From positions 5,374,001 to 5,438,000 of the forward strand of contig NZ_AZUI01000001.1 in NCBI RefSeq assembly GCF_000526995.1: a DNA stretch of 64,000 nt. Direction: 5' to 3'. Below, one piece after another: positions 42,591-49,948 of this stretch (positions are counted from its first letter, which is position 1; every line of letters starts with the position of its first letter). Position numbers and translations under genes: made by a program. This stretch comes from Lacrimispora indolis DSM 755. Its GTDB lineage: Bacteria; Bacillota; Clostridia; Lachnospirales; Lachnospiraceae. Below the pieces are notes generated by a model. That model was not told the DNA's origin. It was given only the letters and a program-made list of their open reading frames with translations, and did not search any database.

Positions 42591-45248
42591 CTATTTCTTT
42601 ATACATCTCCAGCACAGCCTTACAAGCTCAGACAGCACAACCACGCTGGACGCCGTTCCGAAGAGTTTACCCCACATCATAAGATCAAGTGGAATTGTAC
42701 CAAAGAATGCACCGGCAAACTGAATAATGATTACCTGCAGAATAAAGGTGGTGCCAACTACCAGCAGCATGAGCTTGTTTTTTAATAAATTCTTAAAAAT
42801 ACTGTTGCTATGAAGTTCACGGCAATTAAAAGCATTGAAAAGCTGGAACAATGCAAACAGCGTAAATAAAACTGTCGGCATTTGGTCTGTTGTTGCATCC
42901 AAAAAGTTAAAGAGATACTGACACAGAAAAATGACAGACATATAAACACCTGTGACAGCAATCCGGCCCAGCATCGCTTTTGATACAATGCTTTCGCCCC
43001 GCTTTGTGGGCTGCCGTGTCATCAGATCATCGTAGTTTGGCTCCAAACCCAGGGTCAATGCGGGAGGGCCGTCCATTATAATATTAATCCACAATAATTG
43101 TAAGGCAGTGAAGGGTGCTTTTAATCCCAAAAGAATCGACGTAAATACAACAATGACTGACGAAAGGTTTACAGTCAGCTGGAAGCAGATAAACCGCTTG
43201 AAGTTTTCATAAATATTGCGCCCCCACTCCACTGCCTTGACAATGGTGGAAAAGGAATCATCCAGCAGAACAATGTCGCTTGCCTCCTTGGAAACCTCTG
43301 TGCCGGAAATCCCCATTGCAATTCCCACATCAGCATTTTTTAACGCCGGAGCATCGTTTATGCCGTCACCTGTTACGGCAACCACATTGCCCTGTGCCTT
43401 TAAGAGCTTTACAATACGCATTTTAATCGTTGGTGTGCTCCGGGCGATGACACTAATGGTCTGTATCTTAGCAGACAGTTCCTCGTCGCTCATATCCGCA
43501 ATGTCTTTCGCTTCAACCGCAACAGAACCGTTGTCCAAAATATGCAATTCATTTGCAATGGCTGTGGCAGTTATGATGTTGTCGCCAGTAAGGATTTTCA
43601 ACCCAACGCCCGCCCCACGGCAGGATTTCACCGCTGCATACACATCTGAGCGCAGAGGGTCGGAAATGGCCACAAATCCGTCAAACACCATGCCGCTTTC
43701 CATTGCCTGATGCGCTGTTTCTTCCTCATAATCCCGCATAGAGAGGAGTTCCTTGTGTGCAAAAGCGATCACGCGCATGGCTTTTTCCTGTGCATGTATC
43801 ATATGCTTTTCAATATGGGCTTTTGCTTCATAAGACAGGCTGCACATGGAAAAGATACATTCTGGGCTGCCCTTGACATAGGAAATAATTTTTCCATCAA
43901 CCTTTGAAATTGTGGTCATGTGCTTGAGCTCTGACGAAAACGGAAAGGCGTGCAGGACATTGTGATCGCTGCGTTCATCGCGGTATGATTTGCCGCTGCT
44001 TTTTCGTCCGGACGAATTCTCGTAGAAGTTCAACAGGGCACATTCGGTTGGATTGCCGATAAATGTACCATCCTCGCTGATATCTGCGGTAGTGTTCAGG
44101 CAGATATTATGAATCAGCCAACCGGATACCAGCTCAGCGGTATTCCTGTGCCATTCCGTATCATAAAAAGCACCTACTGTCATTTTATTTTCCGTCAGCG
44201 TGCCGGTCTTATCGGAACAGATAATATTTATACAGCCAACCGTTTCGGAAGCAATCATTTTTTTGACCAGGGCGTTTTGTTTCGACAGCTTGATAATATT
44301 GATAGAGAGGGACACCGCCACAATTGTGGGCAGCCCTTCCGGTACAGCGGCAACGATCAGCACAATACTGGTGACAAAGGCTTCCATAACTTCTTCCAAT
44401 GCCAGCCCTTCCTGTACGGCAAAAGAAATGAGCTGGGCAATAAACACGGTAAAAGCGGCGATCACACCAAGTATTGTGATGGTCTTTCCAAGCCGTGCCA
44501 GTTTTTCCTGTAATGGCGTACTGGATTGCTTCGATTCTGTCAGCTCGCGGGCAATCTTACCAAACTCGGTAGAATCGCCTACAGAGATGGCAACCATCTT
44601 GCAGTGGCCGTTTGTGATAAAATTTCCGCAGTAGAGCATGTTGGCCCGTTCCGCAAGCGGCAGTTTTTCATCCGCTATAATATATTCCGCATCCTTTTTT
44701 GCCGGAACGCTTTCTCCTGTTAATGCCGATTCATCAGCAGTCAGACCGACACTTTCAAGCAGTCTGCCATCTGCAGGAATTTTGTCCCCGGTGGAAAGCA
44801 AAAGGATATCTCCAGCCACGATTTCATTCTGATCCAGCATGACGGTGTTCCCGTCGCGTATTGCCTTAATGACTGTATTATTACTGATTTGAGAAAGTGC
44901 TTCAAAGGCTCTCGCACTTCTTCCTTCCATGACAACAGTAATGATGACCGAAAGTGAAATAGCGGCAAAAATGCCCACACATTCCAAATAATCGGCTTCG
45001 CCGCCTGTTACCCCTCGAAAAATATTGACGGCAAGGGCGATAAGCCCGGCCAGAATCAACATGATAATCATCGGTTCCGTGGCGGATTTCCATATCCGTC
45101 TGAATAATGATTCCGGTTTTTGCCGGGTAAGGGTGTTCGAACCATATAATTGGCGGTTTTCCTCTGCCTGCTGTGATGTCAATCCTGATTCAGAATCTGT
45201 TTTGAGGTGATCCAACAGCACCTCTTTTGTTGTCATAAATTCGTTCAT
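42591..45248 (-). CDS. P-type cation-transporting ATPase (PMCA/YoaB-like; Ca2+ or Mn2+)
   Basis: 885 residues from the ATG at 45248 (GGAGGAG upstream). Domains: N-terminal cation ATPase domain, actuator with LTGES (176-180), AVPEGLP in M4 (301-307, cation-binding Glu), phosphorylation site SDKTGT with Asp346, TGDGINDAPALK hinge, ten membrane helices and a C-terminal domain. The family is annotated as Ca2+-ATPase, but the gene sits behind a yybP-ykoY manganese riboswitch, as does lactococcal yoaB, so Mn2+ export is the better guess. Transcription must pass two terminators in the leader. Confidence 0.93.
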   Translation of the reverse strand: MNEFMTTKEVLLDHLKTDSESGLTSQQAEENRQLYGSNTLTRQKPESLFRRIWKSATEPMIIMLILAGLIALAVNIFRGVTGGEADYLECVGIFAAISLSVIITVVMEGRSARAFEALSQISNNTVIKAIRDGNTVMLDQNEIVAGDILLLSTGDKIPADGRLLESVGLTADESALTGESVPAKKDAEYIIADEKLPLAERANMLYCGNFITNGHCKMVAISVGDSTEFGKIARELTESKQSSTPLQEKLARLGKTITILGVIAAFTVFIAQLISFAVQEGLALEEVMEAFVTSIVLIVAAVPEGLPTIVAVSLSINIIKLSKQNALVKKMIASETVGCINIICSDKTGTLTENKMTVGAFYDTEWHRNTAELVSGWLIHNICLNTTADISEDGTFIGNPTECALLNFYENSSGRKSSGKSYRDERSDHNVLHAFPFSSELKHMTTISKVDGKIISYVKGSPECIFSMCSLSYEAKAHIEKHMIHAQEKAMRVIAFAHKELLSMRDYEEETAHQAMESGMVFDGFVAISDPLRSDVYAAVKSCRGAGVGLKILTGDNIITATAIANELHILDNGSVAVEAKDIADMSDEELSAKIQTISVIARSTPTIKMRIVKLLKAQGNVVAVTGDGINDAPALKNADVGIAMGISGTEVSKEASDIVLLDDSFSTIVKAVEWGRNIYENFKRFICFQLTVNLSSVIVVFTSILLGLKAPFTALQLLWINIIMDGPPALTLGLEPNYDDLMTRQPTKRGESIVSKAMLGRIAVTGVYMSVIFLCQYLFNFLDATTDQMPTVLFTLFALFQLFNAFNCRELHSNSIFKNLLKNKLMLLVVGTTFILQVIIIQFAGAFFGTIPLDLMMWGKLFGTASSVVVLSELVRLCWRCIKK

Positions 45249-45275
45249 TGCAAAATCTCCTCCATTTATTCCAAC

Positions 45276-45313
45276 AAAAAAGACCCAGGCATGGTTTGTA
45301 CCATACATGAGTC
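45276..45313 (-). terminator. Second of two tandem leader terminators
   Basis: Minus strand from 45313: begins GACTCATG, pairs through GGT-ACAA-ACC, closes with GGGTC and a T6 run (45281-45276). About 14 pairs with one mismatch. Its sequence is related to that of the terminator immediately upstream. Confidence 0.85.
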
Positions 45314-45317
45314 AAAT

Positions 45318-45353
45318 AAAAAAGACCATGCATGGGAAAACCACACATGAGTC
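45318..45353 (-). terminator. First of two tandem leader terminators
   Basis: Minus strand from 45353: GACTCATGTGTGG pairs with CCATGCATGGTC around a short T/C loop (one bulged C), then a T6 run (45323-45318). Its 5' arm overlaps the 3' strand of riboswitch helix P1, so aptamer folding and termination exclude one another. Confidence 0.88.
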
Positions 45354-45434
45354 TCGTTTTTTAAGACAAGCCAGACCGCACGGTCAGTATGTTGACTTGC
45401 CACGCGAAAAGCCGCGCAAACTACTCCCTCAATT
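45346..45434 (-). ncRNA. yybP-ykoY manganese riboswitch aptamer
   Basis: Minus strand: P1 5' strand TTGAG followed directly by the conserved GGAGTAG loop; a GCGCG/CGCGT hairpin; AAGTC...GGCTT pairing that encloses the conserved TCAACATACTG and a GACCG/CGGTC hairpin; then CGAGA and the P1 3' strand CTCA. This matches the yybP-ykoY layout (GGGGAGTAG at the start, GAGACC-type end). Mn2+ binding should stabilise P1 and release the ATPase gene from termination. Confidence 0.85.
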
Positions 45435-45456
45435 GAGCATTTTTAGTTGTTTTATT

Positions 45457-45486
45457 AGAATAGCATGTACAGTACCGGTTAGTCAA
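45457..45486 (-). promoter_or_regulatory. Promoter of the riboswitch-ATPase transcript
   Basis: TTGACT (45486-45481), 18 bp, TATTCT (45462-45457) on the minus strand, about 25 bp before the aptamer. Confidence 0.6.
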
Positions 45487-45662
45487 GGATAACCGGAAAC
45501 TTCTGATGAACAGCCTCTAAGGAGCCTCTTCCTGGATCTTTCCAAATGGCTGCGGAAAAGCCACGCAGGCGCCGTACAGGGAAAACTGCCGGCAATTAAG
45601 GGATATCCATGTGAATTTCTTTAAAACTATATGCACTATATCTTTCCCTATGATGTAAATTG

Positions 45663-45703
45663 AAAAAAGGCAGATAAAATGGGCTTGTACAACTTTATCT
45701 GCC
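45663..45703 (-). terminator. Terminator of the PTS-aldonate operon
   Basis: GGCAGATAAA (45669-45678) with its complement TTTATCTGCC (45694-45703), followed on the minus strand by a T6 run. It lies 150 bp downstream of the dgoD-like stop codon. Confidence 0.9.
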
Positions 45704-45856
45704 TCACTACAAAAATGAACATAATACATAGTGGCATTTCCCAACAGCACGTAATATGTCAGGCTTACTTGATACTTTCTCATTGGCGGCAGCTGAGTGT
45801 GGGATCCTTTCCTTTTATATGATTTTATACTCCCCGTATGTCATATATCACGGATC

Positions 45857-47002
45857 TTACCATTCAGCCTTTGTTCCATCATAATGTTTCCAGTTGGGAT
45901 TGGACCAGTTCAGTCCTTCCATAGACACTTCTTTCACCTTTTCTTCGTCGATGATAAGACCCAAACCCGGTTTATCCGGTAAGCCGATAAAGCCGTCCTG
46001 GTACTGGAATATTTCTTTATTTTCTACAAAGTCCAGAAGATCAAAGCCTTTGTTATAATGAATTCCCAGTGACTGCTCCTGGATAAAGACATTGGGGCTG
46101 CAAGAATCAATCTGCAAGGTAGCCGCCAGTGCAATTGGCCCATAGGGAGCATGGGGAGCAGCTGCAATATCATAGGCTTCTGCCATAGCGATAATCTTCC
46201 TGGTTTCCATGATTCCGCCGGCTAAAGCCACATCAGGCTGAATGATATCAATATATCCGCTTTTTAAAATATCTTTAAATCCCCAGCGTGTATAAAGCCG
46301 TTCGCCAGTCGCCAGCGGTGTCACCACATGCTCCGCCACCTCCTTAAACGCCTCCTGATTTTCACAAAGCACAACCTCCTCCAAAAACATCGGCCGGAAT
46401 GGCTCCAACTCCTTTGCCAAAACCTTTGCCATCGGCTTGTGTACACGACCATGAAAATCCACGCCAATATTTAAATCGTTGCCAAAAGTCTCCCGCAGGG
46501 CGGCAACCCGTGCCACCACTTCATCAATTTTCTTAAAATTATCAATATAATGAAGCTCTTCTGTTGCATTCATTTTTACCGAGTCAAAGCCTCTGTCAAC
46601 CCGGTCCTGTGCATCCTTTACCACATCGCTGGGACGGTCTCCGCCAATCCAGGAGTAGACCTTAATCCGTTCCCTGGCGGCCCCACCCATCAAATCATAG
46701 ATGGGGGCATTATAATATTTTCCTTTAATATCCCAAAGTGCGATCTCAAGACCGGAGATGATCGTCATATTAATCGGGCCGCCGCGGAAAAATACACGGT
46801 ATAATTCCTGCCAGAGAGTTTCAATCTCCAACGGATTTCTTCCAATCAGCCGTTTTGCCATTTCCTTTGTACCGGCTACCACTGTCTCGGTCTTCGTTCC
46901 GGAAACCATCTCCCCCCAGCCCTCAATGCCCTCGTCAGTGACTATTTTCACAAAAATCCACCGGGGTTTTACTGTATATACGATTACGTCTGTTATTTTC
47001 AT
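45857..47002 (-). CDS. dgoD: DgoD-like sugar-acid dehydratase (enolase superfamily)
   Basis: 381 residues, close to E. coli D-galactonate dehydratase (382) over its whole length as I remember it. Metal ligands Asp182 (VDFHGRV), Glu208 (FLEEVV) and Glu234 (ATGERL); His184 and His284 (APHAPYGP) are the catalytic acid/base pair of this subgroup. KPRWIFVKIVTDEGIEGWGE at 12-31 and the C-terminal NPNWKHYDGTKAEW also match. It removes water from an aldonate to give a 2-keto-3-deoxy acid. ATG overlaps the IIC stop (ATGA). With a PTS and an aldolase but no kinase in the operon, the true substrate may be the 6-phosphate (inference). Confidence 0.9.
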   Translation of the reverse strand: MKITDVIVYTVKPRWIFVKIVTDEGIEGWGEMVSGTKTETVVAGTKEMAKRLIGRNPLEIETLWQELYRVFFRGGPINMTIISGLEIALWDIKGKYYNAPIYDLMGGAARERIKVYSWIGGDRPSDVVKDAQDRVDRGFDSVKMNATEELHYIDNFKKIDEVVARVAALRETFGNDLNIGVDFHGRVHKPMAKVLAKELEPFRPMFLEEVVLCENQEAFKEVAEHVVTPLATGERLYTRWGFKDILKSGYIDIIQPDVALAGGIMETRKIIAMAEAYDIAAAPHAPYGPIALAATLQIDSCSPNVFIQEQSLGIHYNKGFDLLDFVENKEIFQYQDGFIGLPDKPGLGLIIDEEKVKEVSMEGLNWSNPNWKHYDGTKAEW

Positions 47003-48393
47003 ACTTCTGCTCCTAAACTTACAGCTTCCTTCTGCTTTTTCTCTTCTAATATTCTGGCTCTTTTCTTGTTCAAATTACTCATAAATACCCAGGTACCGGC
47101 GATAGCTGCAAGCAATACCGGAATGCTGATGACCAGATTGCTGATAAATGCTTTGTAAACTAAAAAACTCACAGTCAGGCTGGTTGCCGCAAACGAGGTT
47201 ATGTAACTTCCATCTGCTGCCAGATTTAAGCCAACACTGGTTGCTAACTCGGTAAGAACCGGTGCGGTAGCAGTACCGGCAAGCAATATCACACCAGTAC
47301 AAACAAGCCCCATGATAATATTCTTAAATAAATTGCCCCTTGTAATGGCCACCACCAATGCAACACGGAAGGTTACAACTGCCAGATCAGCAAACGGCAG
47401 AACACGGTTTCCAGGCAGAACAGCTGCCATTAAAATAGTTAAGGGTATAACAATCAACGATGTTGTAATAACATCCGGATTACCAACTACCACTGCAGCA
47501 TCCAGTCCAATAAGAAATTTTCTGCCTTTAAATTTGCTTTGAGTGAATTTTTTTGCCGCCTCGGAAATTGGCATTAAGCCTTCCATAAATAAAGAGGTCA
47601 TCTTAGGAATCAAGACCATAACTGCAGCCATATTCACCCCCAATGCCAGGATTCCTGATACCGGATATTTTGCCAGGGCACCAATGATACAGCCTAATAT
47701 CAATCCCATCATGGTTGGTTCACCGAAAAAGCCTAAATATTTCTTAGCGTTTTTTACATCAAAATTTAGTTTATTAATTCCTGGAATTCGGTCAAGCAGC
47801 CAGTTTAGGGGTGCCGCAATGATCACAGAAGACAATGCGGACATTGTGGGCAGAGAAACACCGGGAATCCCAAAATAGTCTTCTACCAGTGGCGCCGTCC
47901 AGTCAGAGAGTTTAAAGGTAATAACTGCCATTACCACAGTTGCGGCTATTCCCAGAGGTATACTTTTCGTGACATAATAAACCATAATACCGACAATTGC
48001 CATGTGATGATAGTTCCAGATATCAACATCAAGCGTATCCGTTGCCTTAAGTACAAGCATAATAATATTCGTTGCCAGTATACAGAAAATCAAAATAGCT
48101 ATAATTGGTGACGACCAGGTTACCGCTGCAATTGCTCCCCAACCCACATCCAGAATATCAAGTTTAATCCCAAAGTTTTCTACCATGGCCTGGGCAGCCG
48201 GTCCCAGGTTTGATTTCATCATATTGATAACCAGATTAATACCTGCAAAACCGATTCCAATTGTCAGTCCTGAACGAAAAGCTTTTGCTAATTTCACGCG
48301 AAAAATCAAACCGATGACCGTAATAATAATCGGAAGCATCACAACCGCTCCGGCAGCCAAAATCGTATTAAATATAGAATATATAATCTGCAT
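46999..48393 (-). CDS. PTS galactitol-family IIC permease
   Basis: 464 residues from the ATG at 48393 (AAGGAG, 8 bp; a GTG two codons earlier is too close). Around 9-12 membrane segments. Similar to GatC/SgcC: early GLTIGIGFAGINLVINMM, central VVVGNPDVITTSLIVIPLTI. It forms the membrane channel of the PTS with the IIA and IIB genes upstream in the operon; the phosphoryl group passes from IIB. Galactitol-family PTSs take up polyols and some sugar acids. Confidence 0.9.
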   Translation of the reverse strand: MQIIYSIFNTILAAGAVVMLPIIITVIGLIFRVKLAKAFRSGLTIGIGFAGINLVINMMKSNLGPAAQAMVENFGIKLDILDVGWGAIAAVTWSSPIIAILIFCILATNIIMLVLKATDTLDVDIWNYHHMAIVGIMVYYVTKSIPLGIAATVVMAVITFKLSDWTAPLVEDYFGIPGVSLPTMSALSSVIIAAPLNWLLDRIPGINKLNFDVKNAKKYLGFFGEPTMMGLILGCIIGALAKYPVSGILALGVNMAAVMVLIPKMTSLFMEGLMPISEAAKKFTQSKFKGRKFLIGLDAAVVVGNPDVITTSLIVIPLTILMAAVLPGNRVLPFADLAVVTFRVALVVAITRGNLFKNIIMGLVCTGVILLAGTATAPVLTELATSVGLNLAADGSYITSFAATSLTVSFLVYKAFISNLVISIPVLLAAIAGTWVFMSNLNKKRARILEEKKQKEAVSLGAEV

Positions 48394-48417
48394 GATCACT
48401 TCTCCTTAGTTTTATAT

Positions 48418-48696
48418 TTACTTTAACATTGCAATAATTTCATCCAACGTCGCCTCTTCCCCGATTCCGGTCAAAAGAGAGATTGCTCCAATCACCGGGA
48501 TTCCCACATCCCCACCGGTGAACTTTCCTGTCGTAACCAGTAAGTCAAAGTTTTCCGCTTTGGATTCCACTTCCAGAAGCTTACACTGTGTAACTGTAAC
48601 GTCAATACCGCTGTCTTCACATTTCTCTTTTATTTTTGTACCTACCACTGTTGATGTTGCGATTCCATTTCCACAAGCTACTAATATTCTTTTCAT
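48418..48696 (-). CDS. PTS galactitol-family IIB component
   Basis: 92 residues from the ATG at 48696; the frame begins at a TTG four codons earlier, but GGAG spacing favours the ATG. MKRILVACGNGIATSTVV carries the phosphorylated Cys8 in the P-loop typical of GatB/SgcB. Soluble; takes phosphate from IIA and donates it to the substrate in IIC. Confidence 0.92.
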   Translation of the reverse strand: MKRILVACGNGIATSTVVGTKIKEKCEDSGIDVTVTQCKLLEVESKAENFDLLVTTGKFTGGDVGIPVIGAISLLTGIGEEATLDEIIAMLK

Positions 48697-48744
48697 TTCC
48701 TTCTCCAATCTGATCCCGTAATTTTTAAGTACTGCTTTCTGGTC

Positions 48745-48767
48745 AAGCGGATATTCGCAATCCGCTT
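48745..48767. repeat. Palindromic intergenic repeat, copy 2
   Basis: AAGCGGAT and ATCCGCTT arms around ATTCGCA; on the minus strand it is followed by TTGACC. The same element is at 2619-2641. It lies in the 100-bp gap between the IIA and IIB genes, where the hairpin could tune expression within the operon. Confidence 0.5.
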
Positions 48768-48795
48768 CGCTGCTTGATTCGGTTAAATTTCATAT

Positions 48796-49263
48796 TTACT
48801 GCTGTAATAGATGGCTGGATATCATATCGTAAACAGGTTTTGTATCGCTGGCTGTTACGATTTTTTTTAAATTCTCCTGATCTTTTATTAACTCCACAAC
48901 CTTTTGAAGCATCTCCAAATGACCATGTGCCTCTTTTAATGCCAGGATGATGATGATATTCACATCAATTTGATGGTCCGGTTCATCCATCGCACTGAAT
49001 TTTACCGGTTTTTTAAGAATTCCCACACAGATTGCTGCCTGATTGACATAACTTGTATCCGCATGGGGAATTGCTATATTGATTTCACCTGTTGACAGAC
49101 CTGTCGGGAACATAGCCTCACGCTCCAGAATAGCCTCTTTATACCCCTTTTTCACATACCCTTTATCCAGCAAATAATCCGTTAGCTGGGTCAGTGCTTC
49201 GGTATTTTCCTCTATTCCTTCCAGCTCCAGTATCAATGATTCATCAAAAACTATTTCGCTCAT
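48796..49263 (-). CDS. PTS IIA component (fructose/galactitol type)
   Basis: 155 residues, PTS_EIIA_2 fold. INIAIPHAD puts the phospho-accepting His at residue 67; GILKKPVKFSAMD and HLEMLQKVV are typical of the GatA/FruA IIA domain. It receives phosphate from HPr and passes it to IIB. Starts 12 bp after the aldolase gene. Confidence 0.92.
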   Translation of the reverse strand: MSEIVFDESLILELEGIEENTEALTQLTDYLLDKGYVKKGYKEAILEREAMFPTGLSTGEINIAIPHADTSYVNQAAICVGILKKPVKFSAMDEPDHQIDVNIIIILALKEAHGHLEMLQKVVELIKDQENLKKIVTASDTKPVYDMISSHLLQQ

Positions 49264-49275
49264 TCATATTCTCCT

Positions 49276-49893
49276 CTATATCAGCTGCTCTGTCAGCTTC
49301 TGTACAGATGCTTTCAGCCCGGACAGATTTTCACCGATTATATCCTCTTTTTTAAACAATCCGGAACCTATTCCCGCATAAGCAGCCCCGGCATCAAAAA
49401 ACTCCTTGACATTACTGCCGTTTACACCGCCTACTACCATCAGAGGAAGCTTGCCAAGAGGTGCCTGAATATCCTTTAAATAAGCTGCTCCCATAATTCC
49501 TGCGGGAAACAGTTTGATAATATCTGCTCCATCCCTTATGCCCTGCATAATTTCTGACGGAGTCAGAGCCCCAGGGACAGAAATAACCCCCTGTTCTTTG
49601 CATAACTCAATAATTTCCTTACTGAATGTAATGGGAGATAATAAGAATCTGGCACCGGCTGCAATTGCTGCATCGGCCTCCTCATAGGTGGTTACCGTCC
49701 CGGCACCGACCAGTATATCATTACCGAATTCCTTACTGATGCTTTTGATAATCTCAATCGCATCAGGAGTATTCATTGTAATTTCTACTGATTTTATTGC
49801 GGTGCCGAGAAGACTTTTCACCACGGTTCTGATTTGAGAATGGGTATACCCTCTCAAAATGACTGTAATCTTTGGAAAATCTTCCTTTTTCAT
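49276..49893 (-). CDS. KDPG/KDPGal aldolase
   Basis: 205 residues, class I aldolase. Schiff-base lysine in IIKLFPAG at Lys127, catalytic Glu38 in SVEITMNTP, GAGTV at 63-67, and GALTPSEI. The KLFPA form resembles DgoA (KDPGal aldolase) as much as Eda. It splits the phosphorylated keto-deoxy acid into pyruvate and glyceraldehyde 3-phosphate. First gene of the operon; AAGGAG lies 8 bp before the ATG and a sigma-54 promoter about 40 bp upstream. Confidence 0.9.
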   Translation of the reverse strand: MKKEDFPKITVILRGYTHSQIRTVVKSLLGTAIKSVEITMNTPDAIEIIKSISKEFGNDILVGAGTVTTYEEADAAIAAGARFLLSPITFSKEIIELCKEQGVISVPGALTPSEIMQGIRDGADIIKLFPAGIMGAAYLKDIQAPLGKLPLMVVGGVNGSNVKEFFDAGAAYAGIGSGLFKKEDIIGENLSGLKASVQKLTEQLI

Positions 49894-49930
49894 CTTTCCA
49901 CTCCTTTCTTGCCTCTACGCTATTATATAG

Positions 49931-49947
49931 AGCAAGAATCGTGCCAA
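49931..49947 (-). promoter_or_regulatory. Sigma-54 promoter of the PTS-aldonate operon
   Basis: On the minus strand TTGGCACG (49947-49940), then TTGCT (49935-49931): a consensus -24/-12 element. It directly abuts the stop codon of the LevR-type activator gene. Confidence 0.95.
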
Positions 49948-49948
49948 C

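Noticed and set aside
45517..45783. 88-codon minus-strand frame between the riboswitch and the dgoD-like gene
   Set aside because: It has no ribosome site, and the strong operon terminator at 45663-45703 lies inside it.
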